Positions 22,292 through 30,746 of a stretch of 64,000 nucleotides of DNA are shown piece by piece. Position 1 is the stretch's first letter; each line of letters opens with the position of its first letter. The stretch is from Marmoricola sp. URHB0036 (lineage in GTDB: Bacteria > Actinomycetota > Actinomycetes > Propionibacteriales > Nocardioidaceae). The notes beneath the pieces were generated by a model that did no database searches, was not told the origin of the DNA, and saw nothing but the letters and a program-made list of their open reading frames with translations. The translations under genes and the position numbers were made by a program. The stretch covers positions 77,501-141,500 of the forward strand of contig NZ_AUEP01000012.1 in the NCBI RefSeq assembly GCF_000426045.1. Direction: 5' to 3'.

Positions 22292-22720
22292 GTGAACGAC
22301 GCACTGACTCCCCCGTTCGACACCAAGGTCGCCGTCCTCGTTCGAGACGACCTCGAGACCTGGCAGCGGCTCAACGTCACCGCCTTCCTGGCCAGCGGAA
22401 TCGCGGCGGCCTACCCGCAGCTGGTCGGTGAGCCGTACGCCGACGCGGACGGCCAGCGCTATCTCGCCCTGCTCGGCATCCCGGTGCTCGTCTTCGAGGG
22501 CACCAAGGAGCACGTCATCGCCGCCCGCGAACGAGGGCTGCGGCGACAGCTGCCGATCGCGGTGTACACCTCTGACATGTTCCGCACCGGTCACGACGCC
22601 GCCAACCGTGCCACGGTCAGTGCGGTCGCCGGCGCCGACCTCGACCTCGTGGGGTTGGCGGTGCACGGCCCGAAGAACGCCGTCGACAAGATCCTCAAGG
22701 GCGCTCGGCTGCATCCCTGA
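22292..22720 (+). CDS. DUF2000-family protein
   Basis: 142 residues. Matches the DUF2000 pattern as I remember it: TKVAVLVRDDLETWQRLNV near the start, FLASGIAAAYP, GIPVLVFEGT, and a central IAVYTSDMF. The fold is peptidyl-tRNA hydrolase-like but the function is unknown. GTG start at 22292 behind GATGAGGA. Divergent from an AraC regulator (49-bp gap), a common pairing for this family, suggesting AraC control. Confidence 0.8.
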   Translation: MNDALTPPFDTKVAVLVRDDLETWQRLNVTAFLASGIAAAYPQLVGEPYADADGQRYLALLGIPVLVFEGTKEHVIAARERGLRRQLPIAVYTSDMFRTGHDAANRATVSAVAGADLDLVGLAVHGPKNAVDKILKGARLHP

Positions 22721-22740
22721 GCCCGTCGTACAGTCCGGTC

Positions 22741-23172
22741 ATGGCGCGCCGTAGGAGTCGCAAGGCCCGGGTCGACGACGTGCACCGCCTCGCCCAGGGC
22801 ATGCCGCACGTCACGGTCTACCCCGACATGAAGAACGCGGTCTACCAGGTCGGTGGCAAGTCGTTCGTGTTCTTCCGCAACCCGCGCCCGGACGCCTTCG
22901 ACCCCGAGACGAAGGAGCGGTACGACGACGTCATCGTCTTCTGGGTCGCCTCCGAGGACGACAAGCAAGCGATGGTGCTGGACCCGGACTCGCCGTACTT
23001 CACCACCCCGCACTTCGACGGCCACCCGTCGGTGCTGCTGCGCGGCAGCCGGATCGGCGAGATCGACCTCGACGAGCTGACCGAGCTGGTCCAGGACGCG
23101 TGGCTCTCGCGCGCCTCACGCCGACGGGGCGAGACCTGGCTGGCCCAGGAGAGTGACCCGCGGAAGGGTTAG
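22741..23172 (+). CDS. MmcQ/YjbR-family protein (first of two)
   Basis: 143 residues. The MmcQ/YjbR fold, related to double-wing DNA-binding domains, shows GGKSFVFFRNPRPDAF, VIVFWVASEDDKQAMV and YFTTPHFDGHPSVLLRGSRIGEIDLDEL. The function of the family is not established. A paralogue sits at 42293-42739. It lies 20 bp downstream of the DUF2000 gene and its stop overlaps, tail to tail, the rRNA methyltransferase gene. Confidence 0.8.
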   Translation: MARRRSRKARVDDVHRLAQGMPHVTVYPDMKNAVYQVGGKSFVFFRNPRPDAFDPETKERYDDVIVFWVASEDDKQAMVLDPDSPYFTTPHFDGHPSVLLRGSRIGEIDLDELTELVQDAWLSRASRRRGETWLAQESDPRKG

Positions 23173-23993
23173 CGGCGGGCGCGGGCGGTGGCGTAGAGGC
23201 AGACGGCAGCGGCGGTGGACAGGTTGAGGCTCTCGGCCCGGCCGTAGATCGGGATCGACACGCGGTGGTCGGCCAGCGCCGCCAGCTCGTCCGGCAACCC
23301 CCAGGCCTCGTTGCCGAACAGCCACGCCACCCGGCCGGCGAGCAGGCCCGAGCCCTCGGCCTCGAACAGGTCGGTCTCCCCCGCGCCGTCGGCCGCCAGC
23401 ACGGTGAAGCCCTCCGCCTGGGCCCGTCGTACGACGTCCGCGGGATCGTCGTGCACGGCGAGCGGGACGTGCCACAGGCTGCCGACCGTCGCGCGGACGG
23501 TCTTGTCGTTGTAGGGGTCGACACTGTTGCCGGCCAGCACGACCGCATCGGCGCCGGACGCGTCGGCGCAGCGGATCACCGTGCCGGCGTTGCCGGGGTC
23601 GCGGACGTCCGCGCAGATCACCAGGACCTGTGGTTTCGAGATGAGCTGGTCCAGGGGTACGTCGAGGAAGCGGCACGTCGCGACGATGCCCTGCGGGGTG
23701 ACCGCCCCGCTCAACGAGGCGATCGCGTCATCGTCGGCGAGGGACCACGGGATCCCCGAGTCGTCGACCGCCTTGCGGAGCGCGGCGTACTGCTCGCTGG
23801 CCCCGAGGGTGGCGAACACCTCGACCACCCCACCGGCGTGCAGCGCCTCGGTCAGCGCCTTGGCACCCTCGGCGAGGAACAGCCGGTGCTCGGCCCGGGA
23901 ATTGCGACGGGCGAGCCTCCGAGCCGTCTTGACCCGGCCGCTCTTGCTGGAGAGGGGCCGTGGGTCAGGACTGGCTGCAGGGAGGCTCGCCAC
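23169..23993 (-). CDS. TrmH/SpoU-family RNA 2'-O-methyltransferase
   Basis: 274 residues. An N-terminal substrate-binding domain (about 20-110) is followed by a SPOUT knot with the three TrmH motifs: DVRDPGNAGTVIRCADA (motif 1), AWLFGNEAWGLP (motif 2) and IPIYGRAESLNLSTAAAVCLY (motif 3). Closest to 23S rRNA enzymes of the TsnR type. GTG start, 15 bp after rplT, so it is the last gene of the infC-rpmI-rplT transcript, the same position as in mycobacteria. The exact target nucleotide cannot be read from sequence. Confidence 0.92.
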   Translation of the reverse strand: MASLPAASPDPRPLSSKSGRVKTARRLARRNSRAEHRLFLAEGAKALTEALHAGGVVEVFATLGASEQYAALRKAVDDSGIPWSLADDDAIASLSGAVTPQGIVATCRFLDVPLDQLISKPQVLVICADVRDPGNAGTVIRCADASGADAVVLAGNSVDPYNDKTVRATVGSLWHVPLAVHDDPADVVRRAQAEGFTVLAADGAGETDLFEAEGSGLLAGRVAWLFGNEAWGLPDELAALADHRVSIPIYGRAESLNLSTAAAVCLYATARARR

Positions 23994-24008
23994 CGTCTGG
24001 GGCGAGGG

Positions 24009-24392
24009 TCAGGCCGACGCGGGAGCGTTGACGTCCTCGGGGAGAGCCGACCTCGCGGTCTCGACGAGCACGGCGAAGGCCGGCGCGTCGTTGACGGCCA
24101 GGTCGGCCAGGATCTTGCGGTCGACCTCGACACCCGCGGCCTTGAGGCCCTGGATGAAGCGGTTGTAGGTCAGCCCGTTGGCCCGGGCGCCCGCGTTGAT
24201 GCGCTGGATCCAGAGCTTGCGGAAGTCGCCCTTCTTCTTGCGCCGGTCGGCGTAGCTGTAGACCAGCGAGTGGGTGACCTGCTCCTTCGCCTTGCGGTAG
24301 AGGCGCGAGCGCTGGCCCCGGTAGCCGGAGGCGCGCTCGAGAGTGACCCGACGCTTCTTCTGGGCGTTGACCGCCCGCTTGACGCGTGCCAT
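24009..24392 (-). CDS. rplT: 50S ribosomal protein L20
   Basis: 127 residues, slightly longer than the usual 115-120 because of a C-terminal tail ending [10 protein letters not shown]. It has the very basic N-terminus [15 protein letters not shown] and [19 protein letters not shown] (about 20-38), and the globular 23S rRNA-binding half with [11 protein letters not shown]. Needed early in 50S assembly. In the conserved order infC-rpmI-rplT; a 70-bp gap separates it from rpmI. Confidence 0.98.
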   Translation of the reverse strand: MARVKRAVNAQKKRRVTLERASGYRGQRSRLYRKAKEQVTHSLVYSYADRRKKKGDFRKLWIQRINAGARANGLTYNRFIQGLKAAGVEVDRKILADLAVNDAPAFAVLVETARSALPEDVNAPASA

Positions 24393-24462
24393 GTGTGTTG
24401 CTCCTAGCGTGTTCGTGAATGCCCGTCGCAGAGATGCACTGGGGCAGGTGGGGAGTGGGAGG

Positions 24463-24657
24463 TCAGAGTCCGAGCAGCTTCTTGGCGCGCTTGACGTCGG
24501 CCTTGGCCAGCTCGGTCGTGCCCGACATGCGACGGGTCATCTTGGACGGCTTCCGCTCCAGGTTGTGGCGCATGCCCGTCTTCTGGCGACGGATCTTGCC
24601 CGAGCCCGTGACGCGAAAGCGCTTGGAGGCACCGGAGTGAGTCTTGTTCTTCGGCAT
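24463..24657 (-). CDS. rpmI: 50S ribosomal protein L35
   Basis: 64 residues, the normal length. [20 protein letters not shown] is the family N-terminus, followed by KRAKKLLGL at the end. A small basic protein of the large subunit. It lies 24 bp downstream of infC with GGAAACGACACC before its ATG, inside the infC-rpmI-rplT operon. Confidence 0.98.
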   Translation of the reverse strand: MPKNKTHSGASKRFRVTGSGKIRRQKTGMRHNLERKPSKMTRRMSGTTELAKADVKRAKKLLGL

Positions 24658-24681
24658 GGTGGTGTCGTTTCCTTCTACTCG

Positions 24682-25359
24682 TTACGCGTCGATCTCGGGG
24701 TCGAGGTTCTCGGAGCGACCGCGCTCCTTCTTCGGCGCCGGTGAGGCGTGGGCGGCGCGACGCTCAGCGTGCTCCTCGGCCCGCTCGGCCTCGCGAGCGG
24801 CAGCGCGCTCCTGCTTCTCCGCCTTCACCTCGGCCTTCGCCTCGGACTTCTTCTTGTGCGGCCCCAGGACCATGATCATGTTGCGGCCGTCCTGCTTGGG
24901 GGACGACTCGATGAAGCCCAGCTCGTTCACGTCCTCGGCCAGCCGCTGCAGCAACCGGAACCCGAGCTCGGGGCGGTGCTGCTCGCGACCACGGAACATG
25001 ATCGTGATCTTGACCTTGTCGCCCTGGCGAAGGAACCGAACGACGTGACCCTTCTTGGTCTCGTAGTCGTGCTGGTCGATCTTCGGCCGGAGCTTCATCT
25101 CCTTGATGACCGTGTTGGTCTGGTTGCGACGTGCTTCACGGGCCTTCTGCGCGTTCTCGTACTTGAACTTGCCGTAGTCCATGAGCTTGCAGACCGGCGG
25201 CCGTCCCTGGGGTGCGATCTCGACGAGGTCGAGGTCGGCCTCCTGGGCCAGCTTGAGGGCCTGGTCCGTCGGCACGATGCCGACGGTCTCGCCATTGGGG
25301 CCAACGAGCCGGACTTCCGGTACCCGGATCCGGTCGTTGATACGCAGCTCAGTGCTGAT
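24682..25359 (-). CDS. infC: Translation initiation factor IF-3, initiated at an ATC codon
   Basis: 225 residues. The N domain (about 1-75, [19 protein letters not shown]), helical linker ([20 protein letters not shown]) and C domain ([18 protein letters not shown]...) are standard. A charged 50-60-residue tail follows GPHKKK. The conserved sequence begins STELRIND and no ATG/GTG/TTG precedes it suitably. An ATC codon (25357-25359) follows a strong AGGAGGACCC, which matches the known use of AUU/AUC starts by infC, through which IF-3 represses its own translation. The only canonical alternative lies upstream in the structured leader. Confidence 0.93.
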   Translation of the reverse strand: MSTELRINDRIRVPEVRLVGPNGETVGIVPTDQALKLAQEADLDLVEIAPQGRPPVCKLMDYGKFKYENAQKAREARRNQTNTVIKEMKLRPKIDQHDYETKKGHVVRFLRQGDKVKITIMFRGREQHRPELGFRLLQRLAEDVNELGFIESSPKQDGRNMIMVLGPHKKKSEAKAEVKAEKQERAAAREAERAEEHAERRAAHASPAPKKERGRSENLDPEIDA

Positions 25360-25425
25360 GGGTCCTCCTGTGTAGGTCTCTTGGTCAACCCGTGGAGAAC
25401 AACGTGATCGGCACATTTCTGCCCC

Positions 25426-25462
25426 GACAACGAAGAAGGCCTCCGCGCGACGCACGGAAGCC
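25426..25462 (-). terminator. infC: Terminator-like attenuator in the infC leader
   Basis: On the minus strand GGCTTCCGTGCG pairs with CGCGCGGAGGCC (25438-25462) and is followed by TTCTTCGTTGTC. That is a GC-rich stem plus a T-rich tail about 65 bases before the infC start. It could terminate transcription early, consistent with regulated leaders of IF-3 operons. A promoter further right (about 25560-25620) is assumed but not identified. Confidence 0.5.
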
Positions 25463-25647
25463 TCAGTAACGGGAGTACGGCGACACCTGTCGCTGCATCC
25501 CGTGACCTGGACCCGACGACCTGGTGAAGCTTCGGTCGGTGCGGGTGGGAGGAGGCCTCCGCTTGTCAGATCGATCATGCCCGTGAGGACATGAGCGATC
25601 GGTCACGCACAAGGGTACAAGGGATGGCTGCTGAGGGAAAATCCACC

Positions 25648-25745
25648 CCTCGGTGGTTGAGGAGCGAGCGCCAGCGAGCGTCTCGAAACCACGTGATCAG
25701 GTGGTTCGCGACGGCCTCGTTCCTCGGCCTCCTCAACCACCGAGG
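25648..25745. repeat. R1 family repeat, copy 4, with long inverted flanks
   Basis: CCTCGGTGGTTGAGGA (25648-25663) and TCCTCAACCACCGAGG (25730-25745) are perfect 16-base complements. The left half continues as a full R1 unit: GGTGGTTGAGGAGCGAGCGC, then CAGCGAGCG and TCTCGAAACCAC. The right edge overlaps the 3' end of the SseB-like gene and supplies its TGA stop. The remainder of the region 25463-25647, the infC leader, holds nothing else I can name. Confidence 0.8.
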
Positions 25746-26182
25746 GTGTGGAGGTCCGCGCCCTCGACGACGAACGTGACCGGGCCGGCCACGTCGATCA
25801 GCAGGGCCGAGGCCTCGTCCTGGAGGGCGGACAGGGCCGCGTGCCGGGCGGTCACCGGGACCGGACGCGCGCTCGGGTCCCAGGCCTCGAGCGCCGACGT
25901 GCCCGTGAAGGCGAGCAGGGCCTTGCGACCGTCGCGACCGGTCATCAGCACGGCGGCCATGTCACTGGTCTTGTCGTGGGCCAGTCCTTGCTCGTCGTGC
26001 TCGACCTCCCCGAGCAGCGCGACCACGGGGACCAGCAGTCGGGTCTGCGCCAGGCTCGCGAGGACGGCCCGGGTGGCGTCGGGGTCATCGGGTGCGGCGT
26101 CGTACGCCGTCAGCGCCGCGGCCAGGTCGGGGTCGACCTGACCGGTGTCGCCGGCGAAGCCGGGGTCCGGGATGGTGCGCAT
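25733..26182 (-). CDS. SseB N-terminal-domain protein
   Basis: 149 residues. Resembles the SseB N-terminal fold: AALTAYDAAPDDPDATRAVLASLAQTRLLVPVVA near the start and AVLMTGRDGRKALLAFTGTSALEAWD in the middle. The family is widespread in actinobacteria and uncharacterised; enterobacterial SseB has a role in serine sensitivity. It ends inside repeat R1 copy 4, whose TTGA supplies the stop. The gene is divergent from a membrane protein gene, with R2 copy C between them. Confidence 0.72.
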   Translation of the reverse strand: MRTIPDPGFAGDTGQVDPDLAAALTAYDAAPDDPDATRAVLASLAQTRLLVPVVALLGEVEHDEQGLAHDKTSDMAAVLMTGRDGRKALLAFTGTSALEAWDPSARPVPVTARHAALSALQDEASALLIDVAGPVTFVVEGADLHTLGG

Positions 26183-26222
26183 CCCGCGATGGTGCCAGAG
26201 GGGTCTTGCGGGGGCGCATCCA

Positions 26223-26382
26223 GATGGGTAAGTCCAAGGGGGTGTGCAAGCGAGCGCCGCTCAGGGCGTGCGCTGGCAAGGCGGAGGAGGGAGCCGTGGC
26301 GGAGCCACGGCGACTGACGACAACGCAGTCCAGCGTGCGTGATGAGTGGGGCGCAGCGTGCTCCCCCTTGGACTTGCGCATC
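26223..26382 (+). repeat. R2 structured repeat element, copy C
   Basis: The clearest copy. Arms AAGTCCAAGGGGG (26230-26242) and CCCCCTTGGACTT (26363-26375) are perfect 13-base complements, weakly extended by GATG/CATC outside. Inside: a side hairpin GAGC-GCC-GCTC (26252-26262), a middle stem CGCTGG (26271-26276) with CCAGCG (26330-26335), and a central hairpin CCGTGGC-GGA-GCCACGG (26294-26310). The conserved GGCAAGGCGGAGGAGGGAG lies at 26275-26293 and GACTGACGACAACGC at 26312-26326. Lies between divergent genes and may hold part of their promoters. Confidence 0.8.
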
Positions 26383-26394
26383 TAGGCTGGGCGC

Positions 26395-26877
26395 ATGCCC
26401 CTCGAGGTGACCATCGACAGCACCACCTGGGCGGCGCTCGCCCTGACTCTGACGATCATCGGTGGTGCCCTGAGCTGGGTGGCCTGGCGCCGACGTGGCC
26501 TGGCCGCCGGGCTGCGTGGCTTGGCGTGGACACTGGTGCCGGTCGCCGCCTGGCTGACCGGCACCCTCAAGCTGGCCGTGAACGTCATCAACGACGTCGG
26601 CGACTGGGCCACCCGCCTCGTGTTCTCACCAGCCGTCTGGATCGGGATCATCGTCGCCGGAGGCTCGGCTGCCCTGTTCGTGATCTCCGGACAGCTGAGG
26701 GTGCGTGGCATCGGCGTACGCGGCAAGGCCGCGGAGCGGGCCACCCGCAAGGCCGAACGTCTGCAGGCGAAGGGAGCGGCCCCGGTGACCGCGAAGAAGC
26801 AGCCGAAGAAGCGTGACCCGGACGACCTCGACAACCTCGACGACATCGAGGCCATCTTGAAGAAGCACGGAATCTGA
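26395..26877 (+). CDS. Small membrane protein of unknown function
   Basis: 160 residues. Three hydrophobic helices are visible (about 12-30, 40-58 and 78-97). A lysine/arginine-rich cytoplasmic tail follows (about 100-140), then the acidic segment DPDDLDNLDDIEAILKKHGI at the end. I do not recognise a family. The ATG at 26395 is 13 bases after R2 copy C. The next gene begins with GTG 3 bp after its stop, so the two are probably cotranscribed and perhaps coupled. Confidence 0.7.
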   Translation: MPLEVTIDSTTWAALALTLTIIGGALSWVAWRRRGLAAGLRGLAWTLVPVAAWLTGTLKLAVNVINDVGDWATRLVFSPAVWIGIIVAGGSAALFVISGQLRVRGIGVRGKAAERATRKAERLQAKGAAPVTAKKQPKKRDPDDLDNLDDIEAILKKHGI

Positions 26878-26880
26878 CCG

Positions 26881-28104
26881 GTGGGCACCGACGAGCCTCA
26901 CGGCAGCGATGCCGCGCGCTACCAGCTCGCGCGACGACTCAACTCAGCCGTCGCCGGACTGAAGGACCCCGCGACGCCGATGATGGTCGTCGACCTGGAC
27001 GCCTTCGACGCCAACGCCGCTGACCTGGTCCGACGCGCTGCGGGCAAGCCGATCCGGGTGGCCTCGAAGTCGCTGCGCATCCCGGCGCTGGTCGAGCGCG
27101 TGCTGGCGAAGCCGGGCTTCGCGGGTGTCCTCGCCTACTCGTTGCGCGAGGCGATCTGGCTGGTACGCAACGGGGTCACCGACGACGCGGTGATGGGCTA
27201 CCCGACGGTCGACCGGGGAGGGTTGGCCGACCTCCTCGGCGACGAGGAGGCACGCGGGCGCGTCACCTTGATGGTGGACGACCCGGCCCACCTGTCCCTG
27301 ATCGAGGCCGCCGCTCCCGACGGGGTGAAGCCGCGGGTCGCCATCGACATCGACGCCGGCCTGAAGATGGGCCGGTCCCACGTCGGACCCAAGCGCTCCC
27401 CGTTGTACGACGCCGCCGAGGTGGTCGACCTGGCCCGCGACATCGTCGACCGCGGCTTCTCGCTCGTCGGGGTGATGACCTACGAGGGCCAGGTCGCCGG
27501 GGTGCCGGACGACGTACCCCATCAGCGGGCGAAGTCCCTGGTCGTCCGCAAGCTCAAGTCGGCCTCGATCGCGCAGCTCGAGGAGCGACGGGCCCAGATC
27601 GTGGCCCGGCTCGCCGACCTGACCGCCCTGGAGTTCTGGAACGCCGGTGGGTCCGGCAGCGTCGAGTCGACGGTGGCCGACCCGGTGGTCACCGAGGTCG
27701 CGGCCGGATCGGGACTGCTCGTCCCGGGGCTGTTCGACCACTACCTCAGCTTCCGGCCGCGCCCGGCCGCCTTCTTCGGCGTCCCGGTCGTACGTCGTCC
27801 CTCCGAGGGCGTCGTCACGGTGGCCGGCGGCGGCTTCGTCGCGAGCGGTCCCACCGGCAAGGACCGCGCTCCCCTGCCCTGGGCGCCACCCGACCTGCAC
27901 CTGACCGGGCTCGAGGGAGCGGGCGAGGTGCAGACGCCGCTCACCGGCTCGGGCGCGCACCTGCTCCAGATCGGCGACTGGGTGTGGTTCCGGCACGCCA
28001 AGTCCGGCGAGCTGGCCGAGCACACCAACCTCGTGCACCTCCTCGCCGGGGAGGACGTCGTCGAGACCGTGCCGTCGTACCGCGGTCTCGGGCTGGCCTG
28101 GTGA
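26881..28104 (+). CDS. Fold-type III PLP enzyme (alanine racemase N-terminal / D-threonine aldolase-like)
   Basis: 407 residues. A TIM-barrel PLP domain has the probable Schiff-base lysine in RVASKSLRIP (about 57-66), conserved DIDAGLKMGRSHVG and the phosphate-binding EFWNAGGSGS. The C-terminal beta domain has GAHLLQIGDWVWFRHAKSGELAEHTN, typical of the D-serine dehydratase/D-threonine aldolase branch, whose metal-binding residues lie there. Likely substrate is a D- or beta-hydroxy amino acid; the exact reaction cannot be read. GTG start 3 bp after the preceding stop; its own stop overlaps the next GTG. Confidence 0.82.
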   Translation: MGTDEPHGSDAARYQLARRLNSAVAGLKDPATPMMVVDLDAFDANAADLVRRAAGKPIRVASKSLRIPALVERVLAKPGFAGVLAYSLREAIWLVRNGVTDDAVMGYPTVDRGGLADLLGDEEARGRVTLMVDDPAHLSLIEAAAPDGVKPRVAIDIDAGLKMGRSHVGPKRSPLYDAAEVVDLARDIVDRGFSLVGVMTYEGQVAGVPDDVPHQRAKSLVVRKLKSASIAQLEERRAQIVARLADLTALEFWNAGGSGSVESTVADPVVTEVAAGSGLLVPGLFDHYLSFRPRPAAFFGVPVVRRPSEGVVTVAGGGFVASGPTGKDRAPLPWAPPDLHLTGLEGAGEVQTPLTGSGAHLLQIGDWVWFRHAKSGELAEHTNLVHLLAGEDVVETVPSYRGLGLAW

Positions 28105-28652
28105 ACGCTCCCGCCACCGTGCTGGAGCTGCTGGCCGCGCGTCCCGCCACGCTCGGCACAGGTCGGCTGGTCTGCATCGACGGCCCGGCCGGGTCCGGGA
28201 AGACCACGCTGGCCGAGGCGGTCGCCCAGAGTTTCGACGGCGCGTCGCGCCTCCTGCACATGGACGACATGTACCCGGGCTGGTCAGGACTCCCCCGCGT
28301 CGACGAGCAGCTCGACGGGCTGCTGACTCCCCTGGGCGAGGGGCGAGCCGGCAGCTACCGCCGCTACGACTGGGTGGCCGGCGAGTTCGCCGAGACGGTG
28401 CCGGTGGAGCCGGTGCCGCTGCTGGTGCTCGAGGGCGTCGGCAGCGGGGCCTCGCGGTTCGCTCCGCTGCAGACGGTGCTGGTGTGGGTGGAGGCGCCGC
28501 ACGACCTGCGCATGCGCCGGGGCATCGAGCGCGACGGCGACGCGTTCGCCCCGTACTGGGAGCAGTGGGCCGCTGACGAGCAGCTCCTGTTCGCGCGCGA
28601 GGGCACCCGCGAGCGCGCCGATGTCCACGTGGACGGCACCCGGCCCTACTGA
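28101..28652 (+). CDS. Small P-loop kinase, uridine kinase-like
   Basis: 183 residues. Walker A GPAGSGKTTLAEA (about 28-40), LLHMDDMYPGW (acidic, Mg/substrate loop), the YDW segment and LVLEGVGSG match the (d)NMP/uridine kinase-like P-loop group. Substrate unknown. The GTG at 28101 overlaps the stop of the PLP enzyme gene (GTGA), so the two are coupled, possibly in the same small-molecule pathway. The next gene starts 12 bp further on. Confidence 0.8.
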   Translation: MNAPATVLELLAARPATLGTGRLVCIDGPAGSGKTTLAEAVAQSFDGASRLLHMDDMYPGWSGLPRVDEQLDGLLTPLGEGRAGSYRRYDWVAGEFAETVPVEPVPLLVLEGVGSGASRFAPLQTVLVWVEAPHDLRMRRGIERDGDAFAPYWEQWAADEQLLFAREGTRERADVHVDGTRPY

Positions 28653-28664
28653 GACCATGGGCCG

Positions 28665-29750
28665 GTGGCGACGGCCATCCGCATCGAGGCCCTGCCGGCG
28701 CGTCTCGGCGACTGCCTGCTCGTGGAGTGCCTGCGCCCCGGAGCCGTGCCGTGGCGGATGCTGGTCGACGGTGGACCGTCCGACACCTGGCCCGTGCTCG
28801 AGGCCAGGCTGGCGAGGTTGCCGGAGGGGGCACGGCAGATCGACGTCGCCGTCGTCACGCACGTCGACAGCGACCACATCGGCGGTTTCCTCGCCTTCGT
28901 GCGCAGCGACTTCGCCCACGACCAGGTGCGCGACTTCTGGTTCAACGGCCGCCAGCACCTCGAGGGCGTGCGGAGCATCGAGCAGGGTGAGGACCTGGGA
29001 GCGGTGCTGACCGGCACGACCGGTGGCGCCGTACTCCCCTGGAACGAGGCGTACGGCGGGCAGCGGATCGCCACCACCTCCGACCGCCTCGTCGAGGTCT
29101 CGGTCCCGGACGACGGACCACACATCACGGTGCTATCGCCGGACGCCACGCGGCTGGGCACGCTCGCCAGGACGTGGGCCACCGTGCTGAAGAAGGCGCG
29201 CGACGGGACCCGCGAGATCGGCGGCCCCGACCGCCCCAGGAAGCTGGGCGACCTGGAGAAGCTGGCAGCTCAGCACACTCCGAAGGACGACTCGGTGCCC
29301 AACGGCAGCAGCATCGGGCTGCTCGTCGAGCATCGCGGCGCCAGCGTGGTGCTGGCCGGCGACGGGTTCGGCGACGTCCTCGCGGACGGCCTCGGAGCAG
29401 TCGCGGCGTCACGTGGGGTCGAGCGCCTCGACATCGACGCGTTCAAGCTGCCGCACCACGGCAGCCGCGGCAACGTGCTGGCGAGGATGTTGGCGGCCGC
29501 ACCGGCGCAGCACTACGTCTTCTCCAGCAACGGTGACACCTTCCACCACCCCGACGACGCGGCAGTGGCGCGCACGGTGCTGGCGGCGCCGCACGGCGCG
29601 ACGCTGTGGTTCAACTACCGCAACGCCCGCACCGAGCGCTGGGCAGCAGCCGACCTGCGCAAGAAGCACGGCTACCGGGTCGAGTACCCCGCCGACGCGA
29701 CCGCCGGAGCGGTGCTCGAGCTCCCGGCCGGTCAGTCGCGCATGAGGTAG
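28665..29750 (+). CDS. Metallo-beta-lactamase-fold hydrolase (ComEC-like)
   Basis: 361 residues. Zinc motif THVDSDHIGG (65-74), later GDGFGDV as the bridging aspartate and FKLPHHGSRGN as the distal histidines. The domain resembles the C-terminal hydrolase of ComEC, but it is free-standing with no membrane helices. Stand-alone proteins of this type are known near DNA uptake and defence genes; nothing here supports either role directly. GTG start at 28665. Its last 19 bp overlap, tail to tail, the acetyltransferase gene. Confidence 0.82.
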   Translation: MATAIRIEALPARLGDCLLVECLRPGAVPWRMLVDGGPSDTWPVLEARLARLPEGARQIDVAVVTHVDSDHIGGFLAFVRSDFAHDQVRDFWFNGRQHLEGVRSIEQGEDLGAVLTGTTGGAVLPWNEAYGGQRIATTSDRLVEVSVPDDGPHITVLSPDATRLGTLARTWATVLKKARDGTREIGGPDRPRKLGDLEKLAAQHTPKDDSVPNGSSIGLLVEHRGASVVLAGDGFGDVLADGLGAVAASRGVERLDIDAFKLPHHGSRGNVLARMLAAAPAQHYVFSSNGDTFHHPDDAAVARTVLAAPHGATLWFNYRNARTERWAAADLRKKHGYRVEYPADATAGAVLELPAGQSRMR

Positions 29751-30697
29751 CTGGTCCAGCGCTGTTCGGCCACGAAGCCGATCGACTCGTAGAGCCCCAG
29801 GGCGCCGGTCGGATTCTCCGAGTCGACGTCGAGCGACGCACGGCCGTAGCCCGCGTCGCGGTAGCTCCGGACGGCGACGTGCAGGAGCGCTCCCGCGAGC
29901 CCCCGACGGCGGTGATCGGGCAGGGTGCCGACCTTGTTCACGTAGGCCTCACGGACGCCGGTCGCCTCGAAGAAGGCGTCGAACTCGCTGGTCTGGACGT
30001 ACGCCGCCACCCGACCGTCGTGGTCGCGGGCGACCAGGCTGAGTGCGGGCCGGGAGTTGCGCGTCTCCCCGACCCACTGCGCCCACAGCTCCTGGCTCCA
30101 GGGCACGAACCCGGGATGGTCCGCGAAGGCCTCGTTGTGGGCGAGGCGCATCTCGTCCTGGTCGACGCCGTCCCAGGTGGACACGTGGTAGCCGTCGGGC
30201 AGTCCGTCGCTGCTCCCCTCGACCCGCGACAGGTCGCAGACCATCTGGAAGTTCCACCGGTGCGGGTGCATCCCGTGGCGCTCGAAGATGTCGGCCAGGT
30301 CGGTGTTGTCGGCCGGAGCGGTCGCGGCGATCACCGGCTGGAGATCCGCGCCGCGCTCGCGGACGTAGTCGTGGGCCCGGTCGATCATGGCCGGCACCAG
30401 CTGCGACCCGAGGCCGTGGCCGCGGTGGTCGGGATGGACGGTCCCGCCGATCTCGACCTTGAGCGACCCGTCGTACGGCGCCCGGGGCGTGAGCTGGGCA
30501 TGGGCCACGAGCCGTCCGTCGGCCTCCACCACGACCCAGTCGTGGGACAGGTCGATCATCGGGTTGTCCAGTTCCTCGAGCACGTCCGCGACGCTGTAGT
30601 GCTCACCGGTCCGGTCGACCACCTCGGCGGCCGCCATCAGCGCGTTGATCGCCTCCGCGTCGTCGCGGGTCGCGGGTCGGAAGCGGGGCAGGGGCAC
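29732..30697 (-). CDS. Tandem GNAT acetyltransferase
   Basis: 321 residues with two GNAT domains. The N-terminal one has VHPDHRGHGLGSQL (acetyl-CoA loop, about 98-111). The C-terminal one has TLPDHRRRGLAGALL followed by DVDSENPTGALGLYESIGF, which looks like the active half. The architecture resembles mycothiol synthase MshD, but the acceptor-site residues cannot be judged, so a general N-acetyltransferase is the safer call. The GTG at 30695-30697 begins VPLPRFRPATRDD; longer frames overlap the PH-domain gene. Confidence 0.83.
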   Translation of the reverse strand: MPLPRFRPATRDDAEAINALMAAAEVVDRTGEHYSVADVLEELDNPMIDLSHDWVVVEADGRLVAHAQLTPRAPYDGSLKVEIGGTVHPDHRGHGLGSQLVPAMIDRAHDYVRERGADLQPVIAATAPADNTDLADIFERHGMHPHRWNFQMVCDLSRVEGSSDGLPDGYHVSTWDGVDQDEMRLAHNEAFADHPGFVPWSQELWAQWVGETRNSRPALSLVARDHDGRVAAYVQTSEFDAFFEATGVREAYVNKVGTLPDHRRRGLAGALLHVAVRSYRDAGYGRASLDVDSENPTGALGLYESIGFVAEQRWTSYLMRD

Positions 30698-30746
30698 GCC
30701 GGGATCGTAGGCGGCCGATGCGGCCCGGAGCACCGGGTTTTCCGAG

